Positions 35,273 to 44,181 of a stretch of 64,000 bases of DNA are shown in pieces. The notes under the pieces are model-generated. The model searched no databases, was not told where the DNA came from, and worked only from the letters and a program-made list of their open reading frames with translations. The stretch is taken from NCBI GenBank assembly GCA_023481175.1, contig JAMCWM010000045.1, positions 1 to 64,000 on the forward strand, written 5' to 3'. Numbering within the stretch: the first letter of the stretch is position 1; every line of letters starts with the position of its first letter. The stretch is from Nitrospirota bacterium (GTDB taxonomy: Bacteria; Nitrospirota; Leptospirillia; Leptospirillales; Leptospirillaceae). The translations under genes and the position numbers were made by a program.

Positions 35273-36205
35273 CTACAGCTCCCTTCCCAAGCAAAACATC
35301 ATGATTGCCTTCTGCAGCGGAAGCCGGGCGGCCGCCTGCTCGAAGACCCGCGAGCGGGGTCCATCGATGACCTCCGCCGTAATTTCCTTTCCGCGGTAGG
35401 CCGGCAGACAGTGCATGACGATGGCCTCCGGATCGGCCAGCGCAAGCAGGCTCCGGTCGATGCAGTACCCACGGAATGCCTTTTCCCGTATGGCGGATTC
35501 CGCCTCCTGTCCCATGCTTGTCCAGACGTCGGTATAGAGAACCTGCGCGCCCCGGGCCGCCTCCCTGGGATCCGACAGCGTCCGGACGCTGCCTCCCGTC
35601 TCGTGGGCGATCCGGTTGAGGGCCGCCACCTCGGATTCCGGAAGCTGGTAATCCTGCGGCGAGGCAAGGATCAGTTTGACTCCCAGAAGGGCGGCCCCTT
35701 CAGCCAGAGAACGGGCCATGTTGTTTCCGTCTCCCACATAGGTCATCCGAAGTCCCGAAAGAGTTCCGAAGACCTTCTCCATGTAATAGAAGTCGGAAAG
35801 GGCCTGACAGGGATGGTGGCCATCGGTCAGGCCATTGACCACCGGTATTGCGGCGGCTTGGGAAAAGGCCTCGATCCGTTCGTGGCCGAAGGTGCGGATG
35901 ACCAGCATGTCGAGATAGGCGCTCATGACCCGGGCCGTATCCTCGATCGTTTCCCCCCGGGCCAGCTGGATGTCGCCTCCAAGAAAGAGGCTTCCCCCGC
36001 CGAGCTGGCGGATCCCGGCCTCGAAAGAAAGCCGGGTCCGGGTCGAGCTCTTTTCAAAGAGCAGTCCGACGGTCTTCCATGCAAGCGGCGTCCGGAAGGC
36101 CTCCGGATCGGACTCGATACGTCCGGCCAGATCCATGATGGAGCGAAGTTCTCGGGGAGTTTTCTCGATGAGGGTCAGGAAGGAACGGTGAGGGCTTTTT
36201 TTCAA
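35273..36205 (-). CDS. argF: Ornithine carbamoyltransferase
   Basis: Makes citrulline from ornithine and carbamoyl phosphate. The 310-residue protein has the carbamoyl phosphate site STRTR (54-58), HPCQALSD and the ornithine-binding HCLPAYRG near the C-terminus. The TTG start is separated from the argD stop by 2 bp and has GGAGG 9 bp upstream. Confidence 0.96.
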   Translation of the reverse strand: MKKSPHRSFLTLIEKTPRELRSIMDLAGRIESDPEAFRTPLAWKTVGLLFEKSSTRTRLSFEAGIRQLGGGSLFLGGDIQLARGETIEDTARVMSAYLDMLVIRTFGHERIEAFSQAAAIPVVNGLTDGHHPCQALSDFYYMEKVFGTLSGLRMTYVGDGNNMARSLAEGAALLGVKLILASPQDYQLPESEVAALNRIAHETGGSVRTLSDPREAARGAQVLYTDVWTSMGQEAESAIREKAFRGYCIDRSLLALADPEAIVMHCLPAYRGKEITAEVIDGPRSRVFEQAAARLPLQKAIMMFCLGREL

Positions 36206-36207
36206 AA

Positions 36208-37446
36208 TCAGGATCCTCCGGGATTTCCCATGGACGCAAAGACACGGTCCGCAGACTTGATGAAGGTGGCGATCTCCTCGAGGGAGAGGTTGACGGGAGG
36301 GAGGAGGCGGATCACTTCGGGCCCCGTGGCGTTGACGAGAACCTTTTCCCTGAGGAAGCGATCCTTGACCTCAACCGCCCTTCCGGGAAGAACGAGACCG
36401 ATCATCATTCCTTTCCCCCTTATCTCGCGGATCCATTCGGGATAGAGCTCCCTGAGCGAGGACAGCTCCTCCCAGAGTGTATCGGCGATCCGCTGTCCCC
36501 CTTCCGGGAGATACCCTTCCTCGAAGAGGGCCTCGAGAACGGCCAGACCCGCAGCGCAGGCCAAAGGGTTTCCACCGAATGTCGAGCCATGGGAGCCGGG
36601 GGGAAGATATTCGGCCAGCTGTGAGGTCGTCAGAAGGGCTCCAAGGGGAAGACCTCCCCCCAGGGCCTTTGCAGAAAGAAGAATGTCCGGCACCACATCA
36701 AAGGATTCGTAGGCGAAAAGAGTCCCCGTCCTGCCGATTCCGGTCTGGATCTCGTCGAAAACGAGAAGAATGTCCCGCTCTCTCGTGAAACGTCTCAGCT
36801 CCCTCAAGAATCCCGGATCGGCGGGAACGACTCCCCCCTCCCCCTGCACAGGCTCCACGAAGATGGCCACCGTCTCGGGGGTCACCTTGCGGACGACTCC
36901 CTCAATGTCGTTGAAGGGGGCCCAATCGAAGCCGCCAGGGAGGGGACCGATTCCCTCCCTGATTTTTTTCTGGCCCGTCAGGGTCAAGGCGCCCAGAGTC
37001 CGGCCATGGAAACTCCCTTCGAGCCCCAGAAGGCCATAGCGTCCGGTCCGGTCCCCATACCGCCTTGCGAGCTTGATGGCCGCCTCGACGACCTCCGTCC
37101 CCGAATTGGCGAAAAAGACCCTGTCGGCAAAGGTTTCCCTGACAAGAAACTCCGCCAGGAGGATCTGGGGTTCGTGGTAATAGAGATTGGAGGTGTGGAG
37201 CAGGCGCTGGGCCTGTTTCTGGACGGCAACCGTCACCCGGGGATGACAGTGTCCGAGGACGTGGATCGCCACCCCTCCCAGAAAATCGAGATAGGGATTT
37301 CCTTCCACATCGTAGAGCCAGGACCCTCTTCCTTTCCGGAAAACCAGGTCCTCCCTGCGAACATTCCCCACAAGAACCCGGTTTCCACGGACCGCCCACT
37401 CGGCGTTGGAAACCGTCGACGGATGGGATCCCTCTTCAAGCCTCAC
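36208..37446 (-). CDS. argD: Acetylornithine aminotransferase
   Basis: Class III PLP aminotransferase converting acetylglutamate semialdehyde to acetylornithine. The 412-residue protein has FFANSGTEVVEAAIKLAR, the PLP-site lysine in LSAKALGGGLPLGALL, FDEIQTGIGRTG, and HGSTFGGNPLACAAG. The GTG start at 37446 has GGGGAGG upstream at 6 bp and lies 22 bp after the channel gene stop; an upstream extension into that gene is not supported. Confidence 0.95.
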   Translation of the reverse strand: MRLEEGSHPSTVSNAEWAVRGNRVLVGNVRREDLVFRKGRGSWLYDVEGNPYLDFLGGVAIHVLGHCHPRVTVAVQKQAQRLLHTSNLYYHEPQILLAEFLVRETFADRVFFANSGTEVVEAAIKLARRYGDRTGRYGLLGLEGSFHGRTLGALTLTGQKKIREGIGPLPGGFDWAPFNDIEGVVRKVTPETVAIFVEPVQGEGGVVPADPGFLRELRRFTRERDILLVFDEIQTGIGRTGTLFAYESFDVVPDILLSAKALGGGLPLGALLTTSQLAEYLPPGSHGSTFGGNPLACAAGLAVLEALFEEGYLPEGGQRIADTLWEELSSLRELYPEWIREIRGKGMMIGLVLPGRAVEVKDRFLREKVLVNATGPEVIRLLPPVNLSLEEIATFIKSADRVFASMGNPGGS

Positions 37447-37468
37447 AGATTCCCTCCCCTTTGTCGGA

Positions 37469-38494
37469 TCACGACAGAACCCTCGGTTCACGGTTTCCCG
37501 CCATCTCCTCCCTGATCCGGTCGAATTCGTCCCGGGAGCCAATCAGGACAATCTGGTCGAGCGCCCTCAGGACGCTCTGTGCCGTCGGAAGGACGAAGTT
37601 TTTTCCCCCGACCGGACGAATGGCGATGATGTGGGAGCGAAAACCGAATTTCTTGCCTATCTCGGCGATAGAAAGGTCGCAGAAAGGTGACATTTCGGGA
37701 ATCACAAGCTCCTCGAAGGTCAGCCCCATCCCGTCACGGGTCGTCACGATATCCATCACATCGAGAAGGGTCGGCTGGGTCAAGGCCATGACCATCCGGC
37801 TGCTCCCGAGAATGAAGGGGGAGACGACCTTGTTGGCCCCTGCCTTGAGGAGCTTGGCCTCCGTCCGAGAATCATTGGCCATGGCAATGACTGTGAGCCC
37901 AGGATGGTCGATCCGGCTGCTCATCACGATATAGGCCGCATCCGCAACCCGTGTCGACAAGGTCACCAGCAACGCCTGGGCCCGATCGATCCCCGCCTTG
38001 CCGAGAACCCCTTCCTCCGTGGCGTTTCCCATGACGGCCAGATACTTCCTGGCCACGGCCTCCTTGACCAGATCGGGATTCTCCTCCACCACCACGAACG
38101 GGATCCCTCTCTCAGCCAGGGAAGCCGCAGTCAGTGTGCCGATCCGCCCAAACCCGCAAACCACCACATGATTTTCAAGCTTGTCGATCATCCTCTCCAT
38201 CTTGCGGCCTCCCCAGAAATGCTGCAGATGCCCTTCGAGGATCATTTCGGACAGGGTGGCGATGGCATACCCCAAGGCACCGACCCCCACGATGATCAGC
38301 GCCATCGTGAAAAAAAGTCCGGCCCTGTCAAGAGGATGCACCGTCTGATAACCGACGGTGGACAGGGTGATCACCGTCATGAAAAGGGAATCCACCCAGC
38401 CCCATCCCTCGATTTCCCTGTAACCGAGCGTCCCTCCTCCGGTCAGAAGAAAAATAAGGAGAAGGGAGAGGCGAAATCTCTGGATGGGCGTCAC
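37469..38494 (-). CDS. Two-helix potassium channel with RCK (TrkA-N/TrkA-C) domains
   Basis: A 341-residue MthK-like channel. Two transmembrane helices (about 9-24 and 58-84) flank a pore helix and the filter TLSTVGYQ (filter 46-50), where Gln replaces the usual Gly of TVGYG. The cytoplasmic part has the RCK nucleotide-binding domain VVVCGFGRIGTLTA (about 109-122) and a TrkA-C domain at 250-330. The GTG start has AAAGG upstream. It precedes the argDFGH genes on the same transcript direction. Potassium flux regulated by ligand or nucleotide is the family role. Confidence 0.85.
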   Translation of the reverse strand: MTPIQRFRLSLLLIFLLTGGGTLGYREIEGWGWVDSLFMTVITLSTVGYQTVHPLDRAGLFFTMALIIVGVGALGYAIATLSEMILEGHLQHFWGGRKMERMIDKLENHVVVCGFGRIGTLTAASLAERGIPFVVVEENPDLVKEAVARKYLAVMGNATEEGVLGKAGIDRAQALLVTLSTRVADAAYIVMSSRIDHPGLTVIAMANDSRTEAKLLKAGANKVVSPFILGSSRMVMALTQPTLLDVMDIVTTRDGMGLTFEELVIPEMSPFCDLSIAEIGKKFGFRSHIIAIRPVGGKNFVLPTAQSVLRALDQIVLIGSRDEFDRIREEMAGNREPRVLS

Positions 38495-38513
38495 AGGGAC
38501 CTTTCCGGATGTC

Positions 38514-39887
38514 TCAGGCTTCGAGCAGTCCTGCCAGCTTTCTTTCGAGATCCTCCGGCGTGATCCTGTCCCGGAGATATTTCACCCAGAGAACCTTTTC
38601 AGACTCCCGGTAGCGACAATCCACAACCCCGGCCATGTCCCCCAGCTGTCGGACGAGGGGCTGGGGATCGGAGATCTCCCTCTCCACAGGACGTTCGAAG
38701 GTTTCGAGGAGATTGGGATCGGTCAGCCCCATCGCGACGAAAAACCACAGGATGGCGATCACCAGCATCCCGATGAAAAAGGCCTCGTTCGACACTGTAA
38801 CCAACGCCCCGCCCAAAGCACCGCCCAAAAAGGCTCCCATGAACTGGCTCATGTTGAAGACACCCGACGAGGTTCCCCGGGTCCGTGTCCGGACGAACCG
38901 GGTCATGATGGAGGGCATGAGCGGTTCGAGAAGGTTGAAGCCCACAAAGAAGACGGACAGGCCGGCGATCAGACCGAACTCGCTTCTGTATCCCAGAAGA
39001 AAGATCACGAAGCTCAGGACGATGAAGGCAATGGCGATCAGGTAGGCCACTTTGAGCTTTTTTCGCTTTTCGGCCACGATCATCCCCGGAACCATGAGAA
39101 ACATGCCTCCCAGGATCACGGGCAGATAGACTTTCCACATGCTCTGGGCCGACATGTACTTATGGAGAAGAACCGGAAAGCTCACGAACACACCGGTTAA
39201 AAAGAGATGAAGGGTGAAAACGGAGATATCGATGCGGAGAAGGGCCGGATTCCGGAGAACGTAACCGAGCTGGGAGAATGACAGCTCCATTTCGTTCTTG
39301 TGGACAGCCCCCACCGGATTGGGAACGATCAGAAGAAGGATCGCGATTCCCAGGAGGGCGAGGACGGCCGTCAGCCAGAAGAGGGAGGAGACTCCATAAT
39401 GGGCGCCCACGATCGGCCCCACAACCATCCCGACGGCGAAGGAAAGGCCGATCGAGATTCCGATCCCCGCCATGGCCCGCGTCCGGTACTCCTCGCGAGT
39501 GAGATCGGCCATGAGGGCGATCACGACGGAGGCCACGGCTCCCGACCCCTGAAGGAGACGTCCGACAAAAAGTCCCAGAACCGATTGAGCTGTCGCCGCA
39601 AAGATCGAGCCTCCGGCAAAGATCAGAAGGCCGATCACGATCAGGGGTTTTCGTCCGAAGCGGTCGGACAGCATCCCGAAGGGAATCTGGAAAACCGCCT
39701 GGGAAAGGCCGTATCCACCAAGCGCCAGACCGAGCCACAGCGGATCGGCTCCGGGAAGAGTCCGTGCATAGAGGCTGATGACCGGAAGCACAATGAAGAG
39801 CCCGAACATCCGAATTGCGAAAATCATGCTGAGTCCGGCCAGAGTTTTCTTCTCGACCGCGCTCAGTCCTTCCCCGTTCCCTGCCAT
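38514..39887 (-). CDS. MFS transporter with C-terminal YAM-like domain (YajR type)
   Basis: A 457-residue transporter with twelve predicted transmembrane helices. The MFS A motif lies in GMLSDRFGRKPLI (about 71-83). After the last helix, residues 385-457 form a small soluble ferredoxin-like domain (VRQLGDMAGVVDCRYRESEKVLWVKYLR), matching the C-terminal YAM domain of E. coli YajR. Length and layout fit YajR, whose substrate is unsettled. The ATG has AAAGGATA upstream. Confidence 0.82.
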   Translation of the reverse strand: MAGNGEGLSAVEKKTLAGLSMIFAIRMFGLFIVLPVISLYARTLPGADPLWLGLALGGYGLSQAVFQIPFGMLSDRFGRKPLIVIGLLIFAGGSIFAATAQSVLGLFVGRLLQGSGAVASVVIALMADLTREEYRTRAMAGIGISIGLSFAVGMVVGPIVGAHYGVSSLFWLTAVLALLGIAILLLIVPNPVGAVHKNEMELSFSQLGYVLRNPALLRIDISVFTLHLFLTGVFVSFPVLLHKYMSAQSMWKVYLPVILGGMFLMVPGMIVAEKRKKLKVAYLIAIAFIVLSFVIFLLGYRSEFGLIAGLSVFFVGFNLLEPLMPSIMTRFVRTRTRGTSSGVFNMSQFMGAFLGGALGGALVTVSNEAFFIGMLVIAILWFFVAMGLTDPNLLETFERPVEREISDPQPLVRQLGDMAGVVDCRYRESEKVLWVKYLRDRITPEDLERKLAGLLEA

Positions 39888-40033
39888 GAAACTATCCTTT
39901 CCCGAAATCCGGCTTTTTCAATCCCGAAGATCCCGAAGACCCAAAAGACTGTAGATCCACCTCAAAACCCGCCTGGCAGCCCTAAAAACCAAGGGCGCGC
40001 ATCTTTACAGAATAACCGGGACACCCCTTAAAA

Positions 40034-40052
40034 TTCAACCATCGTTGTTGAA
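40034..40052 (-). terminator. Weak intrinsic terminator after the small membrane genes
   Basis: On the minus strand TTCAAC, a 7-nt loop and GTTGAA are followed by TTTTAA. The stem is only 6 bp. It lies 60 bp after the stop of the 61-residue membrane protein and before the MFS gene. Confidence 0.4.
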
Positions 40053-40113
40053 ATGCCGGACAGGGACCTGCCTCGGGGGGACTCTCGAGACTCCATAAGG
40101 GGGGAGCGAACCC

Positions 40114-40299
40114 TTATCGGGAAGGACTGGCGGACGGAGGGTAGGACGGATGGGAATATTGGCTGAAGGAATCCTTGCCCAGCAATCCCCACATCATGGA
40201 ACCGAAGAGAAGAAGAAAAAGACCGATGACTCCGGCCAATATGAAAAATATCGGCCGGGCATCGGTCCACATTTTCTTGATTTCCGCAATAAACCGCAT
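40114..40299 (-). CDS. Small membrane protein, 61 residues
   Basis: A short gene that I do not recognise. A basic N-terminus (MRFIAEIKKMWTDARP) leads into one transmembrane helix (about 17-40, IFFILAGVIGLFLLLFGSMMWGLL), then a polar Ser/Pro/Tyr tail. AGGA precedes the ATG. It lies 31 bp after a 42-residue membrane protein gene, and the two are probably co-transcribed. The size recalls small accessory subunits of respiratory complexes, but no such complex is encoded beside it. Confidence 0.6.
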   Translation of the reverse strand: MRFIAEIKKMWTDARPIFFILAGVIGLFLLLFGSMMWGLLGKDSFSQYSHPSYPPSASPSR

Positions 40300-40330
40300 C
40301 AGAAATCCTAGAAAAAGGCCAGCACGAAAC

Positions 40331-40459
40331 CTACTTGTCCGGATTGGAATAGATGGAAGAGATGGCCATGAACCATCCCGCAACGATCGCAAATCCGAGA
40401 GCGATCGGGATAGCCCACTCCAGCGCAGTCCAGTTGCCAACGGTTTGAATGGGAGCCAT
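40331..40459 (-). CDS. Small membrane protein, 42 residues
   Basis: A very short gene read directly from the sequence. The product starts MAPIQTVGNWTALEWAIPIA, continues in one hydrophobic helix (about 15-36) and ends SNPDK. The ATG has GGAGG 7 bp upstream, and a credible promoter lies about 67 bp upstream, which argues for a real gene. It is followed by a second small membrane protein gene. CcoQ-like or other small oxidase subunits have comparable size, but this is only a resemblance in architecture. Confidence 0.6.
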   Translation of the reverse strand: MAPIQTVGNWTALEWAIPIALGFAIVAGWFMAISSIYSNPDK

Positions 40460-40525
40460 TCTGGAACCTCCAGTCGGGATAATGTAATAGTTCGGACGGC
40501 GAACGGGTGAGTCGCCGATTCCTAG

Positions 40526-40554
40526 AGGATATCCAAAGAAATCAAAAATCGCAA
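40526..40554 (-). promoter_or_regulatory. Candidate sigma-70 promoter of the two small membrane genes
   Basis: On the minus strand TTGCGA (40554-40549) and TATCCT (40531-40526) are separated by 17 bp. Transcription would start near 40519, giving a leader of about 60 nt before the 42-residue gene. Confidence 0.5.
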
Positions 40555-40594
40555 GTCGAAAAAATCGAACCGGACTCCCGCTCCTCCAGACGGC

Positions 40595-41179
40595 TTACCG
40601 TCCGTAGCGACCCACGATCTTTCCCTTTCCGATGGTCGCGAAGTGGAGGAAATAACCGATCTGGGCCGGAGAGGCGGTCGGCCCAACCGGCAACTTGGCC
40701 GTCTTTATCGCATAGACGGTGACGATGTAGTGATGGGGACGATCGCCTTTCGGCGGACAGGGCCCCCCGTAACCCGGGGCTCCGAAGTCGGTCACGGCCT
40801 GGAGGGATCCGACTGGAAGCCGATGGCCATCCTTCGTCCCCGCTCCTTCCGGAAGTTCGTGGACTGTGGCGGGAATATCGTAGACCACCCAGTGCCACCA
40901 GCCGGAGCCTGTGGGGGCATCAGGATCGTACACGGTGACCGCCACACTTTTCGTCCCCCGTGGAAGACGTCCCCAGCGGATCTCCGGGGAGACGTTTTTC
41001 CCGGTGCATCCGAAGCCGGAAAAGACGTATTTCGACCCGATACGTCCCCCGTTTCTGAAGGAGGAACTCGTCACCTTGATCGGCGAGAGGGCAAAGGTGA
41101 GGTTCGGAGCAAGAACAATAGGAATCACGAACACTGCGAGAATCGTGGTTTTGATTCGGAACAACATCGAAGCCTCCAT
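40595..41179 (-). CDS. Exported YbhB/YbcL (PEBP) family protein
   Basis: A 194-residue phosphatidylethanolamine-binding-protein-like protein with a signal peptide (TTILAVFVIPIVLAPNLTFA). The PEBP signature is clear: GFGCTGKNVSPEIRW, VYDPDAPTGSGWWHWVVYDIP (the DPDxP and GxxxHW parts), and DFGAPGYGGPCPP followed by HHYIVTVYA. Two start codons, at 41179 and 41167, both have good GGAGG sites; 41179 is given. The function of bacterial PEBP proteins is poorly known. Confidence 0.88.
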   Translation of the reverse strand: MEASMLFRIKTTILAVFVIPIVLAPNLTFALSPIKVTSSSFRNGGRIGSKYVFSGFGCTGKNVSPEIRWGRLPRGTKSVAVTVYDPDAPTGSGWWHWVVYDIPATVHELPEGAGTKDGHRLPVGSLQAVTDFGAPGYGGPCPPKGDRPHHYIVTVYAIKTAKLPVGPTASPAQIGYFLHFATIGKGKIVGRYGR

Positions 41180-41217
41180 TCAAGGGCCTCCCTTCCGCTA
41201 GGAGACCGGATTGATCA

Positions 41218-42084
41218 TCAGACAAGGATGGGCGAAGAGGACCAGAACCCCGCCAGGATGAGCCCTCCCAGGACCGCATGGGACCGGAAGAGACGAAGCG
41301 GTTCCTCTCCGCTCAACCCCTTGCGCATCCGGAGGGATTGCCAGAGGACGGCCGAGAAAAAAAGACCGATCGAGAGCAGCAGCCATCCGGACTGGGGAAG
41401 TGATCGTCCCGCCTCCCAAAGAAGAAGAGCGGCCAACGCGGAAAAAAAGAGGAACACCATCCAGAGAGACGACCCGAAGGTCACGGCTCCCGACCGGATG
41501 CCGGCCTTCCGGTCGTCCGGAAGGTCCGCCACCGCATAGATGAGATCATAGGCCGTAGCCCAGAAAAGGCCGGCCAGGGCGATCTCGATCCCCGGAAACG
41601 AAAAGTGGCCCGTGAGCTGGACCCAGGCCATGAAAGGGGCCGTTGCGCCAAATGGAATTCCCATGAAGAGCTGGGGAAGAGGGAAGAAACGCTTCATGAG
41701 CGGATAGACGACCGCTGAGCCATATCCCGCAACGGCAACCAGAATGGCTTTTGCCGAAAAAAATGTGAGGAGAGAGGCCGAGAGGAGTGTCAGAAAAAGA
41801 AAGACCCCGAGGGCCCAGACGACGGAGAGCCGGCCGTCGGCCAGGGGCCGGGATTTGGTCCGGGTCACCTCCCGGTCGAGCTTTCTGTCGAAGATGTCGT
41901 TCACGACGCAGCCTGCGGAGCGTGTCAGGAAGGCCCCGGCAAGAAAGACCGCGACCCATTTCCAGGGGACCTCTCCGGGACGCGCCAGAAGAAGGGCCCA
42001 CCCCGACGGGAGAAAAAGCAGAACCCACCCGACGGGCCGGTCGAGCCGGACCAGCTCCAGAGTCGCCGAAAAACGCCGCTTCAT
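41218..42084 (-). CDS. ubiA: UbiA-family prenyltransferase (4-hydroxybenzoate polyprenyltransferase-like)
   Basis: Attaches a polyprenyl chain to an aromatic acid in quinone synthesis, within the membrane. The 288-residue protein has about eight transmembrane helices and both Asp-rich motifs: NDIFDRKLDREVTRTKSRPL (about 62-81) and AVADLPDDRKAGIRSGAVTFG (about 185-205). The ATG overlaps the stop of the chorismate lyase-like gene by 4 bp (ATGA). The coupling to a chorismate lyase points to 4-hydroxybenzoate as the substrate. Confidence 0.9.
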   Translation of the reverse strand: MKRRFSATLELVRLDRPVGWVLLFLPSGWALLLARPGEVPWKWVAVFLAGAFLTRSAGCVVNDIFDRKLDREVTRTKSRPLADGRLSVVWALGVFLFLTLLSASLLTFFSAKAILVAVAGYGSAVVYPLMKRFFPLPQLFMGIPFGATAPFMAWVQLTGHFSFPGIEIALAGLFWATAYDLIYAVADLPDDRKAGIRSGAVTFGSSLWMVFLFFSALAALLLWEAGRSLPQSGWLLLSIGLFFSAVLWQSLRMRKGLSGEEPLRLFRSHAVLGGLILAGFWSSSPILV

Positions 42085-42614
42085 CGGCAGCCTCCGCCGG
42101 CAAGCCGGAAAAGAGCGTCCAGGAAGAACTCCTCGATCCGGAGGGCGATCCCCTCGCGGGTGCGCATCCGGTAGGAGCGGGCCCAGAGATCGCCCGACTC
42201 CCGTGGCCCGTGGGGATCGAAGGGGGCGGAGACGGAAAAGACGGAAAACTCGTCCTTGGTCAGGGGGCCATAACGGGCCTCCATCGACTGGCCGATGGGA
42301 AGGTCGCCGCGCATGAGGCCGGCAATCCAGGGAGCCTCCTCCGAATTCGGGAGCACGAGGAGGCGCGTCCTCGCGAAGACGAGCCGGCCGATCGAGGGGA
42401 CCCGAAGATACACCTTTCGGACCCCCTCGGGAGAATCAGGGCGGAGAACGGGCTCGACTTCGATCCTCTCCCCCGAAAGAAAGGTCAGGGAGCGCGTCAG
42501 GGTTCCGTCCAGCCCCAGAAGCATCCGAAAGGGTCCCGGAAGAAGGGGAAAGCCCGGAGGAAGAGGGGCCCCGAGATCCGCCTCCATGGACTCGCTTTCC
42601 GTTTTTTGGCTCAC
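42081..42614 (-). CDS. Chorismate lyase-like protein (UbiC-type)
   Basis: A 177-residue protein resembling chorismate pyruvate-lyase, which releases 4-hydroxybenzoate from chorismate. Parts that align with UbiC are LGLDGTLTRSLTFLSG at the start, RLVFARTRLLV (the Arg-Thr turn), YRMRTREGIALRIEEFFLDALF at the end, where the Glu of EEFFL matches the catalytic Glu. Identity is low, so the assignment relies on these motifs and on the neighbour ubiA. The GTG start overlaps the radical SAM stop by 4 bp. Confidence 0.65.
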   Translation of the reverse strand: MSQKTESESMEADLGAPLPPGFPLLPGPFRMLLGLDGTLTRSLTFLSGERIEVEPVLRPDSPEGVRKVYLRVPSIGRLVFARTRLLVLPNSEEAPWIAGLMRGDLPIGQSMEARYGPLTKDEFSVFSVSAPFDPHGPRESGDLWARSYRMRTREGIALRIEEFFLDALFRLAGGGCR

Positions 42615-44161
42615 GAAGCCTGGACCACGACCGACTCCTTGGAGGTGATTCCGACGGCTCCAAGGGATTTCTTGATCTCCCGCATCACAACACGTCCCAT
42701 GGCCATGGGCTCGATGTCCCAGGCCAGAAGACAGGCCTTCGCGATCAGCTCCCCAAGAGGACCCGGATTATAGAGGAGCTTGCGGATGGTCCACGGGTTC
42801 AGGGAAATAGGATCGTAGTCGGGATCGAGCCATCCCTCGCGCATGAGACGCTTCTCGAAGCTTGTGTGGGGCTGGACCGCCAGGAAAAAGACCATGGGGT
42901 AGACATTCTCCGGTCCAAAAATGCTGCAGATGGCCTCGTAGCTTTCGACCGCCTCGGCCAGTGACTCCGGCGTCTCGCCCGGGGCATTCAGGGAGTAGTT
43001 CAGGATGATCTTTCCCTTGTATCCGGCGTCCTTGAGATTTCTGCATCCCTCCATCAGCCCCTCCAGCCGGAACCCCATCTTGAGGGAATCCAGAATCTCC
43101 TGGGATCCGGAGGTGATCGCCACCTCGAGGTCCCCCATTCCCGACTCCACCATCAGCTGCGCCATTTCCGGAGAGATGAGACTGGTCCGGATATAGCCGC
43201 TCCATGTGATGTCGAGGCGACTGTCCCGAAGAGCGGTGAGAAGAGCGATGGCCTCGGGAACCGCCTTGACGCCGGGAATGAACTGGGCATCGGCAAACCA
43301 GAAATTCCGGATCCCCCAGCGGTCCCGATACTGGCGGATCTCGTCCACCACATCTTCCGGATCACGGTAGTAGACCCTCTTTCCCTCGATATAGGTATAC
43401 AGACAGAAGGAGCATCCGTAAGGACAGCCCCGCTTGGTCTGGATTCCGACGGTTTTGCCGTGGTACATTTCGTGACCTGGGAATATGGATTCGAGGTAGG
43501 ACAGATCGAAGGGGGCCCGCCGTATTTCCACCGCCCCCGCCTTCTTTCCCAGAACGATCTGGGACCCCTTACGGGTGATGACGCGTTCGTCATCAACCGG
43601 GCGCCCCTCGAGGGTCTTGATCAGAGCCGTCTCTCCCTCCCCGACCACCCCGATCACGCCTTCCGGAAGAAGGCGGATGATCTGTTCGGCAAAGACCGAA
43701 AAGGCCCCTCCCCCGACCATGACCCGGGCCTTCGGAGCCCTTCGGACGCCCTCCTTGATGAAGCGAAGCTTCTTGTGGAACTCCGAACGGTATTTCCAGA
43801 CCATGCGGAGCCCGTCCCATGCGGCGTAAGCCCGCGTGAGAAGGTTGGGAGAATAATAGAACTCAAAGGCCCGCCTGAGGGAATTGTCTCCCTCGTGGGG
43901 AGCGAATATCTGGACGTCGCGCCAGGAATAGGCGAGAAGGTCGGGAGAAAATTCCGCAATTTTCTTCGTCAGAGCGGACATCTGGTCGGCCTCTTCGAAG
44001 CGGGTCAGGTCGAGGACCTCGAGGGCGACCTCCGGATGCTCCCGGTGTATCCAGTTCGCAAGATATCCGATTCCCACGGGAAAGATCGGACGAACGGGAA
44101 GCCAGACGAAAAGGACCCTCCGGTAGAGGCTGGGCGGACGCTCTTCTGTCCCCGCCACCAT
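42611..44161 (-). CDS. Radical SAM protein, B12-binding-like architecture
   Basis: A 516-residue radical SAM enzyme. The iron-sulfur motif is CPYGCSFC (CxxxCxxC, near 245), followed by the usual core FWFADAQFIPG and SGSQEILDSLKMGFR. An N-terminal domain of about 200 residues resembles the cobalamin-binding fold of this superfamily (RVLFVWLPVRPIFPVGIGYLANW; ARVMVGGGAFSVF), but I see no DxHxxG motif. The ATG at 44161 has AAGGAG 6 bp upstream; ATG at 44182 would overlap ubiE. It sits between ubiE and the chorismate lyase-like gene, so a role in quinone or lipid modification is plausible but unproven. Confidence 0.8.
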   Translation of the reverse strand: MVAGTEERPPSLYRRVLFVWLPVRPIFPVGIGYLANWIHREHPEVALEVLDLTRFEEADQMSALTKKIAEFSPDLLAYSWRDVQIFAPHEGDNSLRRAFEFYYSPNLLTRAYAAWDGLRMVWKYRSEFHKKLRFIKEGVRRAPKARVMVGGGAFSVFAEQIIRLLPEGVIGVVGEGETALIKTLEGRPVDDERVITRKGSQIVLGKKAGAVEIRRAPFDLSYLESIFPGHEMYHGKTVGIQTKRGCPYGCSFCLYTYIEGKRVYYRDPEDVVDEIRQYRDRWGIRNFWFADAQFIPGVKAVPEAIALLTALRDSRLDITWSGYIRTSLISPEMAQLMVESGMGDLEVAITSGSQEILDSLKMGFRLEGLMEGCRNLKDAGYKGKIILNYSLNAPGETPESLAEAVESYEAICSIFGPENVYPMVFFLAVQPHTSFEKRLMREGWLDPDYDPISLNPWTIRKLLYNPGPLGELIAKACLLAWDIEPMAMGRVVMREIKKSLGAVGITSKESVVVQAS

Positions 44162-44181
44162 TGGCAACTCCTTTGTATCCA

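Noticed and set aside
34013-36445. An 810-codon open frame on the + strand opposite argG and argF
   Set aside because: High third-position GC makes long antisense frames common here. The opposite strand encodes argG and argF with full motifs, and the frame itself shows no recognisable domain.
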